Assembly: GCA_023213395.1 (NCBI GenBank) | Contig: CM041465.1 | Coordinates: forward strand, 7,874,001-7,938,000 | Length of the DNA stretch: 64,000 nt | Source of the DNA: Cycas panzhihuaensis | Taxonomy: Eukaryota; Cycadophyta | Reading direction: 5' to 3' | Part shown: positions 34,830 to 49,575 of the stretch, one piece after another | Numbering within the stretch: position 1 is the stretch's first letter | How the letters are laid out: each line of letters starts with the position of its first letter | Position numbers and translations under genes: made by a program | Notes under the pieces: model-generated | What the model was told of the DNA's origin: nothing | Database searches by the model: none | Seen by the model: the letters and a program-made list of their open reading frames with translations, nothing else

Positions 34830-35240
34830 GAACCTATGCTTACTCCACCTAGATTTGACAAACCTTTTATCCTATATACTTCCTCTATGGAAGAATCATT
34901 AATAGGCATGTTGGTATAAGAGGACAATTTTGATAAAGAACTAGTGATATATTTCATTAGTAGGACTTTAGTGGCTATTGAACTTCATTATACCCTTCCT
35001 AAAAAGGAATGTCTTGCCTTAATCTTTTCCACTAAGAAGTTATGATACTATCTTCTTAGAAATAAGGTCCATCTTATTATTTAATTTGATCCTATCAGAT
35101 TCTTACTTACTAAAGCCAATTTTACTAGATGATTGGATAAATGGTCCTTATTACTATAAGAATTTAACTTTAAAATCATTAATAAGAAATTTAAGAAAGG
35201 TATGCTCATCATAGAAATCATGGTTTATGCCCCTCTTCCT
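34830..35240 (+). pseudogene. Ty3/gypsy RNase H, third element
   Basis: It reads TPPRFDKPFILYTSSMEESL, KELVIYFISRTLVAIELHY, PKKECLALIFSTKKL and FNFKIINKKFKKGMLIIEI. The order and spacing match copies 1 and 2. No second RNase H lies between it and integrase. Stops at LV-stop-EDN and KL-stop-YY inactivate it. Confidence 0.75.
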
Positions 35241-35389
35241 AACCCTACTAGTTAACCTATTGATAATACTCTTCTAAATGAGCATGTTCTCCATGTCTAG
35301 GTTGTCTCTTCTGATGATCTATAGTATGGAGAAATTAAATCATATCTTCATGACCAATCTTTACCTCCTTCTTCTATGTCTAAGAAGAG

Positions 35390-36555
35390 AAGATAAATTT
35401 GAGCCACTTCTAGGCAATATCTCTTACTTAATGGTGTGCTTTATAAATATTCTTTTGATGGAATTTTGTTAAGGTGTCTTCCTCCTCATGAAACACATGT
35501 AGCCTTAGTAGAATACCATGAAGGAATATGTAGTGGAAATTTTGGTGATCAATTAATAGCCTAATATATTCTTCATATAAGTTATTATTGGCCCATCCTA
35601 TTTAAGGATGCTCATACTTACGCACAAAAATATGAAAAGTGTCAATTTCATATGGCCTTAATGCACAAAACTATGTAAGAATTGAAATTGATTCTCACCT
35701 TGACCTTTCTCCAAATAGGATTTTAATCTCATTGGTAAATTTTTTCCAACATCATCTAATGGTCATAAGTTTATTATAATTACAATCAAATACTTTACTA
35801 AATTAGGCAAAACTATTCTATTAGTCATTATTACTGGAAAGGTAGTTACCACATTCAGATTTCAATATATCATTTATGTATTTGGGGTACTAGATATTAT
35901 TATAGCTAATCAGGGGACTTCATTTTATAATCCCCATGTTAGTGAATTATGTAGCAAATTTTATATTATCCATAGATTGTTGGCCATTTATCACCCTTAG
36001 GCAAATGGTTGAGTAGAAGCCTTTAATAAGGCTTTAGCTAAAATTTTAGCTAAAATGGTCACAACCTCTCATAGAGATTGGTATGTTCAACTATTTCTAG
36101 TATTATGGGCTTATAGAACCTCAATTAGAAATGCTATAGGTATGACACCATTTTCTCTTATTTATGGTGTTGAGGTTGTTCTCCCATTAGATGTTGAGAT
36201 TCCTTCTTTACATGTCTTATTGAAAGAATCTACCAATGAGAGTTCTAAAGGGAAGCACGTCTCTTGGAACTCGAAAAACTAGATGAGACTTATTTACAAA
36301 CCTTGCAAAATAATTTGTCATCTAAAGCTAAGATTCATGTTAATTATAATAGGTAAGTTTCATGTTGGCGATAAAGTTATGAAGTTATAATACCTCCACA
36401 ATAAATAATGAAAGTTTTCTCCTAAGTTGGTTGGCCCTTATCTAGCGATCGGAGATTTGAATAATAGAGCCTATCGAATCTCAATAATGGAAGGTTTAGA
36501 ATTTAAAAAACCTATAAACTCTTAATATTTGAAGAAGTTTTATGCCTAGTCACAT
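35390..36555 (+). pseudogene. Ty3/gypsy integrase, third element
   Basis: A decayed zinc-binding part (EYHEGICSGNFGDQL, KYEKCQFHM) is followed by the core: LIGKFFPTSSNGHKFIIIT, DIIIANQGTSFYNPHV and YHP-stop-ANG-stop-VEAFNKAL. The second catalytic Asp is Asn (ANQG for TDNG). The region MTPFSLIYGVEVVLPLDVEI is the best preserved part (36140-36205). It ends GPYLAIGDLNNRAYRISIME and LKKFYA, like copies 1 and 2, with no chromodomain. Confidence 0.8.
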
Positions 36556-37600
36556 TTAAAGTCTTCATAATAAGGATAAACTATGGCTCTAGATTTCTTT
36601 TCTTGCCTAATGACCTAAAACTATGGGCACTTCCTTTCTTTAGCCTTTTTTCATCTTCTCTTAACTTGCTTTTACTTTCATAAAATTTTTTACTCATGAT
36701 CATATAAGTCTATTATTCTTTCAAGAATATGCATTGATTGTGAGTGCTCTTCTTTGAGGGCTTTGGTCTTCTTCTCTTTTGAGCTCCATACTAAAGAGAG
36801 AATTTGGGCCCCTAGCCTCATCATTGATCTTCATCTTTGAAAAGAGAGAATAATTTATCAGCTTTAGATACTTTATCAGTTGTTTAGATCATACTTCTAC
36901 TTATTAATCCTTCATCATGAGATTCCTTCTTGGTCATATATCACCGACTATTTTCCTTTTATTACTTTTATTATCCTCAGTTCTCTCTATCTATATTGTA
37001 AGGTGAATACTCATTTTGCCACCTTTCCTTTATATTTGGAGACAGTATGATTTTGATTTCCTTTCTTTCCCATAGTTTAATCCTTGAGGAGATTCGTCTA
37101 TTTCATCTTGAATTCCATTGAAAAGGATAAATCCTTATTATATTAAGTAAAAAAACTTCATAATTGGATGATTATGAATCTTTTCTTATAAATATCAAAA
37201 AAAAAGTAAAAGGTGGAATTTTTTTTTTTTTAAAGTAAATAATTTTTTTTTTTTAAGTAAAAAAAAAGTATATTTTTATCATTCTCTTATAATCTAGGGC
37301 AAGTTGTGTGATAACTTCATCCCCACCTATTTATATAATAGATTGGGTTCATTTATATGAGTCATTTAGAATGTTTAGGTCTAACTACTTGGGTCTATCA
37401 TGGCCTTAGTTATGATCAAATCCTCCTTGACACCTTTTATTCTTATTGATTATGGTCATCCCAATTATGTTTTTTCTTTTTCCTCAATGCAGTAAAAGCC
37501 AATCTCATTTACTACCATCTCCTTATTAATTGAATCTTGCATCCTCCTTTATTAATGACACTACCTCTAAATATTAATCATATCTTCCTATGGCATTAAG
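36556..37600. other. Non-coding AT-rich stretch between integrase and second RNase H
   Basis: About 1 kb with no coding signal. It has poly-A and poly-T runs at about 37196-37270. Unlike copies 1 and 2, no antisense ORF can be seen here. Confidence 0.5.
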
Positions 37601-37604
37601 TATA

Positions 37605-37827
37605 TTCATTGATGTAGGTTGTAGAGGTAGGACCGTCGGCTACTACTTGGGTGATTTATAACTAATAGGGAAATCCTCTTCTTTCCACTAACCTATTTAT
37701 ACTTAGAGTAACTAATAATAAAGCTAAATACTTTGTTATTATTGTAGCCTTATTTGATGTCTCTCACTCTTATCTTAGACCCATCATCATATATTATGAT
37801 TCTCAAATTATAGTCTACTAGCTAGTT
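37605..37827 (+). pseudogene. Second RNase H of third gypsy element, 5' part
   Basis: It reads SIFIDVGCRG (copies: SLFIFTDGSSRGN), then after a frameshift NPLLSTNLFILRVTNNKAKY and IIIYYDSQIIVY. The TNNKAKY and YYDSQ blocks match TNNEAEY and LYCDSQVVV of copies 1 and 2. The reading is cut at 37827 by the nested copia element and resumes at 46910. It lies about 1.05 kb after integrase. Confidence 0.65.
37823..37827. repeat. Target site duplication TAGTT, left
   Basis: TAGTT directly precedes the left LTR and is repeated directly after the right LTR at 46905-46909. Confidence 0.8.
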
Positions 37828-38175
37828 TCATGGATTTAGAGGAGCAGAGCAGGATGTTTAGATCATATAGATTTTAAGTAAATAGTGATTTCTAAATGTT
37901 GGTGGTGTTAAAAAATACCAGGGAGGTATTCCCATCCCTTAAATAGAATTTTGGGGAGGCGACAAGTTCCATCACCTGACCTGTATGTTAACCGACATAT
38001 AATTTCAAAATATATTTAAAAAATAATAATAATAAATGAATACACATAACTTAATAAAGTAACATCGACTCTTGGTGGCTATTTGGAGGCTCTAGGGGCC
38101 CTAGCAGGCCTTAAAGGTGGATTTGAGGGACCCTAGGTATGTAGTTCCTTAGTGACATTGGGGTTAGTCCCAACA
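37828..38175 (-). repeat. Copia 3' LTR (left)
   Basis: It runs from TCATGGATTTAG (TG decayed to TC) to AGTCCCAACA on the plus strand. It aligns base for base with 46557-46904, both 348 bp. It contains the GGTGGTGTTAAAAAATACC hairpin block. Confidence 0.9.
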
Positions 38176-38186
38176 TTCTCCCCCAT
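38176..38186 (-). other. Copia polypurine tract
   Basis: On the minus strand TTATGGGGGAGAA precedes the LTR start TGTTGGGAC. Confidence 0.85.
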
Positions 38187-38189
38187 AAG

Positions 38190-38960
38190 CCCAATGTGTA
38201 CAGCTCCTAGATTTTCTATGAACTTCTCAAATTTGATCATTCCTAAAGCCTTTGTAAAAATATTTGCTATCTTATCTTTGGTGCTGTAATAAGCTAACTC
38301 GATCTCGTCTACTTATACAAGTTCTCAAATGAAGTGTATTGAGTCTCAATATGTTTCATTCTACCATGGAATACCATATTTTTGGCCATTTAGATAGTGA
38401 TTTGATTATCACACTAAATTTGAGTGGGAACTTATTGTTTATTCTAAAAATCATGTAAAATTCTTCTTAGCCATATTAATTCATAAGCTCATATAATTGC
38501 TACTTTATACTCTACCTTAGTTGTGGATAAGGAAATGGTATTTTACTTCTTTGTACTCTAGGCTATTGTTGTTGATCCTATACTAAATACATGACCCATT
38601 ATAGACTTTCTATTATCAATATCACCTGCCCAATCTATATCTGTATAACCAGTTAACTAAAATTTGGAAGTGGCTTTATAATATAACCCAAAGTCTAGAC
38701 TCTCTTTAAGGTATTTAAGGATTCTTTTGGTAGCTTGCCAATGAGAGGTCTTGGATCCTACATGAACCTGGACATAATACTGACTAAATGTGTTATATCT
38801 GGTTAAGTAAATGTCAAATATATTAGGCTGCCAATGAGCTATCTATAGAGAGTGGGATTAATCAAAGTTGAATTATTTGTCTTAGATAGTTTGATTCTAG
38901 TTTCTACTAGGATTACCAATGGTTTGTAATCTGTCATTCTGAATCTTTATAGTAGATCTG
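38190..38960 (-). pseudogene. Copia RNase H
   Basis: The minus strand reads SHWQATKRILKYLKESLDFG, GYTDIDWAGDIDNRKSIMG, STTKVEYKVAII, CDNQ and HGRMKHIETQY. These are the usual copia RNase H blocks. Stops stand at usual Trp and Gln sites (A-stop-STKK-stop-NT). The related copia tail at 30660-31400 shares the second of these stops. Confidence 0.75.
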
Positions 38961-39730
38961 ATATATATTTTCATTGAGAGATTATGATTCCTTATTTTTC
39001 CTACTAGACTTCCAATCTTAATAATTAATGCATGAGGCCTAAGTTTGTCATCTCAAATTTCTTATACATAGTATCTTTAAACTGATGTAAAAGATGAGAG
39101 TCGTTTCTAGTATAAACTAGGTCATCCACATAAAGACCTACAATCAAGATTAAGCCTCCCTTGATTTGAGTGTATAAGCTTGGATCTACTTGGGAACTCT
39201 CAAATCCTTGATCTCTAAAATACTTGTCTATGCAATAATATAAAGCCTTGGGTGCTTCTTTTAGACCATATAGTGCTTTTTTTAATTTGTACACTTTGTT
39301 TTCTTCCCTATAACTTTAAAACCAAGGGGTTAAATGACATAGATGTCTTCTTTAATATATCCATTTAGGAAACACTTTTCACATCCATTTGGTAAACTTT
39401 GCAATCCATTTGGGTGGCTAAAATCATCATCATGTGAATAGATTCCATCCTATCAATGGGAGAAAATATTTCTATATAGTCTATGCCTTCTCTTTGGGCA
39501 TGTTCTTTTACAACCAATCTAGCTTTGTATTTGTCGATGAAGCCATCTGAGTGGAACTTGGTCTTATAGATCTATTTTGTACCAACAACTTTCTTCTTTG
39601 GTGGTAAGTCCATGAGTTCCCATATATCATTCTTAATAATGGACTTATATTCATCTTCCATGGATTTCTGCCAATATTTATGTTGATTAGCCTCATCAAA
39701 GGTTTGAGGCTTATGAATTTCAAGTACCTT
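38961..39730 (-). pseudogene. Copia reverse transcriptase
   Basis: It starts with KYWQKSMEDEYKSIIKNDIW and ELMDLPPKKKVVGTK and continues GFIDKYKARLVVKEHAQREG, QMDVKSVFLNGYIKEDIY, MYKLKKALYGLKEAPKALYY, QVDPSLYTQIKGGLILIVGL and YVDDLVYTRND. YVDD is at 39121-39132, so both catalytic Asp residues are kept. Several frameshifts and stops break it. Confidence 0.85.
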
Positions 39731-40800
39731 GCTCATTAAGGCAAAATTGACCCTATGTGAACCTATGGATCTCCTATTGTTATCCAACATATTTCCCAAA
39801 TCATGGTTGTGATAAACCCATCTAGGTAGTTGTTGTGGTGGAGGTTGAGATGAAGTTCCCTCCCTAGTTAGTTCCTGAATACTTCTCCGCATAGGAGGTA
39901 CATATTTGGACTTGCTTAATGTGTCAAATTTAATAGCAATCTTGTTCTTCATTTCCTGATTATCTTGGTAGTAGGTGTTTTCCTAAAACTTTATGTCTCT
40001 ACTCACCATAACTTTTCTTGATTTTGGATTATAGACCTTGTAGGATTTAGAAGACTCACTATAGCCAATATAGATACATTTGACACTATGGTCATCCAAC
40101 TTGGTTCTTCTTTAATTAGGAATATGGGCATATGTTAGACATCCAAATACCCTGAGATGATTTATACTTGGTTTATAACTAGTCCATGTTTCTTCTGGAG
40201 TTTTCCACCTAAGTTCTTTAGTGGAACATCTATTGAGTAGATAGACAGCTATGTGAACTACTTCAGCCCAAAATTCATAACCCAAGTTCTTATCCTTAAG
40301 CATACATCATGCCATTTCAACGATATTTTGATTATTTCTTTCCGCTACACCATTTTGTTGTGAGGTGTAAGGGTTGGTAAATTGTCTCATGATCCCATAG
40401 TGAAGATAATAATCTTTAAAAGCATTAGATATAAACTCTCTCCCATTATTTGATCTAAGAGATAAGATGTGATATCTACTTTATCGCTCAACAAAGGTTT
40501 TGAAGTCAACAAAGTGATCGAAAGCATCTAATTTATATCTTAGAAAGAAAACCCATGTCTTCCTTATGAAGTCATTAATAAATGTGAGAAAATACTTTAC
40601 ACGTGCTAATGAGGGAGTAGTCATTGATCCACAAATATATGTGTATACTAGTTGAAGAGGGGCAGATGCTCAATGGCTAAAATCCAAAAAGCTTTCTCTA
40701 TGTTGTTTACCAAGAAGTCATCCCTCACATAACTTTTTATTGATATCAATAGGTAGTTAGCTATTAATTGTATCTAACCTTTTCATAAGAGCTAAGCTAT
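39731..40800 (-). pseudogene. Copia integrase
   Basis: It reads KYFLTFINDFIRKTWVFFL, FVERXSRYHILSLRSNNGRE and FISNAFKDYYLHYGIM, then TSQQNGVAERNNQNIVEMA and [19 protein letters not shown]. The second catalytic Asp (DNGGEF in the family) is Asn; the Glu of NGVAERNN is kept. A C-terminal part with CIYIGYSESSKSYKVYNPK follows, then the Pro/Gln-rich spacer to RT. Stops and one Asn substitution inactivate it. Confidence 0.8.
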
Positions 40801-41300
40801 TGTAGTTAAGATGACCAAACTATCTATGCCACAGATCACTATCCACGATAGTTGAAGTTCTAAGGGCATAGGTATCTGGCAGAGTGAGGATAAGCTTAAA
40901 TAAACGATCCTTAGTTATTTTATCCTTCGAAATAATAACTTTATTTTTCCTCTTGTCTTTGATAACACATTCTCCATTGTCAAAAATCACCTTGTAATCT
41001 TATCTCATCATTTGTCCTACTGATAGCAAGTTCTTCCTTGGGGTAGGTACATATGAGACATCATCTAAGTATCTATATTTGCCAATATCAGTCATTAAAG
41101 CTATGTTACCTTCTCTAACTAATTCATGAGAGGTATTGTCTCTAAACATGATTGAACCTTTTCTATTTTTATCCAAGGTTTGAAATAAATATTCTTTATG
41201 GGTCATATGGGTTAAGCAACCTTAATTGATATACCAACTATCATAATCTTCTTCCTCTTTAATAGAATAACTAGATAAAAATAACCTGTTATTAACTTTT
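40801..41300 (-). pseudogene. Copia protease and GAG-pre-integrase region
   Basis: The minus strand reads DYDSWYIN-stop-GCLTHMTHKE near 41230; the family form is WYLDSGCS.HMT, so the catalytic Asp is Asn and the Ser a stop. It continues KGSIMFRDNTSHELVREGN, DIGKYRYLDDVSYVPTPRK and NLLSVGQMMR (41000-41206), the usual lead into GAG-pre-integrase. Confidence 0.75.
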
Positions 41301-42428
41301 GATTCAGATGAATTTAAAGCATATCGTCTAGATGGTGGTCCATATTTAGAGAAGCATTTATCTTCAGTATAAACACTTCTATTGCAATAAGTATAATACA
41401 ATGGATTTCTTTTTCCATAACTTAGTCTTCTACTTCTTGGATGAAAGCGATCAATATTAAAAGGTCTTCCCCTTTCCTCATAGGATTGATAAGGATTGTC
41501 TCTTAGTCTGTTGTCACAATATGCCTAATTTATTCTTAACGATTGAGAATTTCCTTGACAATTTGGATAGTAAGTATGACTCTCAAATTGTCTCCTTTGA
41601 TTGGTATTCCTTAGAGGATCTTCATGTTGTTGGGGTCCTCTTTTTCTCCTTTGGTGAGGGGCTTGATATCGTGGAGGGTATTATCTAGTTTTCCTTTAAG
41701 GATTCCCACCTTATCTCCTTAGAAGAGATTCCCTTTGTTTTGAGGTTCTTGCTTGGGAGTTAGATTGAATGTGGGCCTTTGTAGTAAAGATATGTTCTAG
41801 CGATTCATTTGCACTTTACTGCTCTTCTATGGACATAAGCATGGCACTAAGTTGTTCAACTTTAAGAGTTCTTAGATCCTTTGATATACTGATACTAGTA
41901 GCCACCATTTCAAAATGTCTTACAACTCCTACACATCTAAGGATCTTTTTAACTACCCTTTGTTCAATTAGGGTATCTCCAAGTTACCTCATTTAGTTTA
42001 CAAGATCTTGGACTTTAGTCATAAATTCTATTACTCATTCATTTGGCATCATATGTAGAGTTTTAAACTTACTCCTCAAGTTCTGTAATTTAGAGAAGGT
42101 TGCTCTTTTATATATTAGCTATAAAGTGTCCCAAACTTCTTTAGACTTAACTGATTCACTAACTCTTAGAAACACATGACCTTCAAGTGCATAGAAGATC
42201 AAGGCTAAGGCTTTGTTGCCTTTCTTGACATTCTCCTTGTATGTAGCTTTTTCTTCATTGGATGGATTTTGTCTTAATTTGTTGTAGCTTGTCCTCACAA
42301 TGTCCCATATGTCATTAACTATAAGGATGGGTCTCATCCTCCTCTCTAATTTAAGAAATTATTTCTATCAAATTTAGTGATAATCATGTTCCCAAAGCTA
42401 GATGTCATCTTGAACTAAAGTTGTGTTC
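41301..42428 (-). pseudogene. Copia gag
   Basis: A possible start is the ATG at 42428. The UBN2-type gag blocks follow: GNKALALIFYALEGHVFLRV and SESVKSKEVWDTL (42119-42200), MMPNE, VEQLSAMLMSIEEQ, then a basic region rich in Arg and Gln (QRRQ-like, GGN-like) near 41600. A zinc knuckle is not clear (YYTYCNRSVYTEDKCFSKYG near 41370 may be its remnant). Stops and frameshifts break it. Gag would form the particle. Confidence 0.7.
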
Positions 42429-46540
<4,112 letters not shown>

Positions 46541-46554
46541 TGGCTTTGATACCA
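46541..46554 (-). other. Copia primer binding site (tRNA-iMet)
   Basis: On the minus strand TGGTATCAAAGCCA follows the LTR end CATCA after two bases. It matches the standard TGGTATCAGAGC with one change. Confidence 0.9.
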
Positions 46555-46556
46555 AA

Positions 46557-46904
46557 TGATGGATTTAGAGGAGCAGAGCGGGATGTTTAGATCACATACA
46601 TTTTGAGTAAATAGTGATTTCCAAATGTTGGCAGTGTTAAAAAACACCAAGGAGGTATTCCCACCCCTTAAATAGAATTTTGGGAAGGTGGCAAGCGCCA
46701 TCACTTAACCTACATGTTAATCGACATATAATTTCAAAATATATTAAAAAAATAACAATAATAAATGAATACGTATACCTTAATAAATTAGTGCCATCTC
46801 CTGGTGGCTATTGGGAGGCTTTAGGTGCCCTAGGAGGCCTCAAAGGTGGCTTTGAGGGGCCCTAGGTGTGCGATTCCTTAGTGACATTGGAGTTAGTCCC
46901 AATA
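46557..46904 (-). repeat. Copia 5' LTR (right)
   Basis: It runs from TGATGGATTTAG to AGTCCCAATA on the plus strand (CA decayed to TA). It has the same length as the left LTR. It contains the palindromic GTGTTAAAAAACACC (46634-46648). Confidence 0.9.
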
Positions 46905-46909
46905 TAGTT
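46905..46909. repeat. Target site duplication TAGTT, right
   Basis: Identical to 37823-37827. Confidence 0.8.
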
Positions 46910-47070
46910 AGGATATATTAGGTGCACTCTTTATGACTCCTTCTCCTCCACCATTATACTTCATCATTACTATGATTATTTTATTTAATTACTATTTAGT
47001 ATGTTCCTTGGACCTTTAATATTAAAGCTGATGCTCTTTTCTCTTCTATCTCAAATGAATATTTAGATTG
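46910..47070 (+). pseudogene. Second RNase H of third gypsy element, 3' part
   Basis: With the copia element and one TAGTT removed, the frame reads IVY-stop-LV then RIY-stop-VHSL, matching VVSHLTQVYQVRC of copies 1 and 2. It then reads YVPWTFNIKADALFSSI (about 47000-47050), matching HIPWALNAKVDSLIHL and carrying the last Asp. The Gln of VYQV is CAG in copy 1 and TAG here. Confidence 0.65.
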
Positions 47071-47852
47071 ATTTTTATCTTTTGATTGGGGAACCTCACT
47101 TTATAAAGAGTATAAACTACTAATTTTTGAAGATAAAGATTTAAGTAGTATGGAGGTTAAGATTATAAATTTAGGAATGAAATGAAGTGTTTGAAAGGAT
47201 AGATCTATATGAGAATCATAGGCAGTGGAGGTTCTTGGTAGGGGGTAATATCCTAAAAGCTTCTCATCCCTAGTAGGAGCCAACAAGGAATCTAATATAC
47301 TTGGAAAACTAATTATTTATCAAGTGATATTAATCTTTCATTCTAAGCAATGTGTTTTCTTTATGATATATTATATAAATATGGATTTTACTCTATATTT
47401 ATATAACCTATTAGGAGTATGATGTGAATTATATGAGTTTTTCTTTTGAGAGACTTATATTATTCCATCTTCTACTTTTATAAACCTATTTCTGTTTGTT
47501 TTAGATGGTTTTATATTTATAGAAATAAAGTTAGGAATCCTTTCCATCTACTCCTTTTTATCTTTTATTTGTTTTCTATCTTTCATTACTCCTTATAATC
47601 TTTTCTTGTTAAAACTTCTTTGCACTCCAGAATGAGTATAAACTACCGTGTACATACTAGTAAAAAAATTAAAAAAATATAAAATCACAAAAGAACAAAA
47701 AAAAAAAAAAAAAAAATTATAAAATTATTATATGTTTTCATAGATTATCACATTGATAAATATATGTCATGTTTAATTTATAAAAGGGGAATAAAAGGGG
47801 GAAAAGAGTTCAAAGTTAATTATTTATTCCACATAAGTTTTCAAGAAAAAAT

Positions 47853-47884
<32 letters not shown>

Positions 47885-48249
47885 TACATAAGAGAATATA
47901 GTATATTTATCACTCATGTGACTCATGGTACAATATCTAAGGCTCATAAAATACCTCACATCTCCTTTCTATCCCTCTATGCATATAGAATACACTCATC
48001 TATGTGAGCCCCTATGAGATCTCTCCTTTGTTCCTAGCTCTATCCTCTCTCCTCTATCTAGAGTCTATCCATGTGTAGACTCCCTATGAGGTGAAAGATG
48101 TTGTCCCTGTTAAACTGTAGTACTCCTTGATGGAGTAGCTTGCACTCCTACATGTGCCAATGTCATTCTATATAAATGATGTCTCTCATCCTCAACTACC
48201 TTAAGCTCTGACTCTTGTAGTCTTAGCTCTACTCTCATATCTAGGAACA
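47071..48249. other. AT-rich stretch without recognisable gene
   Basis: It contains a poly-A run (about 47698-47716), a (CA)n microsatellite (47853-47884) and no coding signal that I can support. It could belong to the 3' part of the third gypsy element. Confidence 0.5.
47853..47884. repeat. (CA)n microsatellite
   Basis: About 14 CA units with one CG interruption. Confidence 0.95.
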
Positions 48250-49575
48250 TATCTCTAGCTCAAAGTGTATGACTAAAATAGTTAATCTAGTGTCCTAGAA
48301 ATATACGATCTATTATATTCCATGATGTAACTTCCTCTAATGTAGGTACATAAGGGAATATCAAGTCCAATATCCTCCTTATCACTCATAGAGTTATACT
48401 CTCCTTATCTATCTATGGAAAGCATATAAATCATGATTAGTCCCTTGGGTAGGCTCCCCCCTCTCCTGCTCTGCTTCCTCCTCCTCTCCCATGCTCATCT
48501 GGTGAGCCTAGTTCCATGCTCTATATGGAGCCTCCTCTATCTCTACTTGGTGCTCCACTTACCCCCTTAAGCATCTATTGACTCCCTCTCTCTCCTTTTG
48601 TAGTAGATGCTTATTCTCTCCCTCCTCAACCCATCTTACCACCACCACCATTATCTCTCCTACCTTTCCCTCCTCTCTCTCTCTCTCCCTCTACCTCTCC
48701 CTATACTAGTGATAGAAGCCTCTCTTACTACTTCTCTCTCCACTGCATCCATCTCATCATTACTCCACATTGGCATTCCCTCATATGCATCCTATACTTA
48801 TTGGCTCCTAGTCATCCTACTTAATAGAGGCTTATGAGTGCTCCTTGCTATGATGGCTATTATGTTGTGGATCTGAGCTCTCATGTGCCACATGTTCATC
48901 CTAGATCTATAATTGCCAACTCTCTTGGTACTCCTCTTGGTCTCATCAAAGGAATATGATCATATAACTAACACATTAAGATGGATCTATAAGAGAATCC
49001 TCCCCTACCCTATCTCCTAATCTAAGATAACTAAAGGCATATACTGTCTACTATGTATTGCTCCCAGTTCATCTAAACTCCTGGCTCACATCTCCTTACC
49101 ACCCCTAACCATTTAACTAAAACCCACATGAAGTTATGGGATCTAATAATTCTAAATATAATGATAAGTGTAATAATCCTCTGTATGATAGGGATCCTCT
49201 TAGTTGTCTATATTACCTTGATAAATATATAATAGGGACTAAACTAGTCAACAAAATTAGTCAGATACTAATTGCATATCATCTAGGACTCATCATCTAT
49301 TACCCTATTGAGTCTCACCCTCTCTCCATACCATCTCACTTCCAATATCCTTCCCACATCCCTTAGAGTGATCCGCAGGTTTCTAATCACTTATACTTAA
49401 AAAATATTCTACCTTAGGATATAATAGCTAACAAAATCATGTAATATCTCATACTCCATCATTAGTTGTGTCAACCCACTTACCCTAGATAGATCACAAT
49501 CTTCTAATAAAGCCCAATCCACCCCATCTAACTATCCAACTAGTTCTCTAATGGCCAATCCCTTATTTTCCTATG
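48250..49575 (-). pseudogene. Relative of the antisense mobile-domain-like ORF, next to the third gypsy element
   Basis: The minus strand from 49575 reads DWALLEDCDLSRVSG, LTQLMMEYEILHDFVSYY and NLRITLRDVGRILEVRWYGE (about 49310-49385). This fits the plant mobile domain core (LL.ALV..W..T..F....EmT.TL.DV.rilGl...G). It continues KWLGVVRRCEPGV, MNWEQYIVDS and GRGGFSYRSILMC, matching GWMDTVRQCEVGE, MDWATLIAAN and GKGGLSYSTLLQC of the antisense ORF in copy 1. A Gly/Arg/Glu-rich tail follows (48440-48720), again as in copy 1. It is antisense to the plus-strand gypsy element but lies beyond the second RNase H rather than before it. Stops and frameshifts are frequent. Confidence 0.5.

Noticed and set aside
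46541-46554. tRNA-like match
   Set aside because: It is the copia primer binding site, complementary to the end of tRNA-iMet; no cloverleaf can be drawn around it.
48607-48837. Plus-strand Leu/Ser-rich ORF of 76 aa
   Set aside because: It is the reverse of the Gly/Arg/Glu-rich tail of the minus-strand mobile-domain-like ORF.
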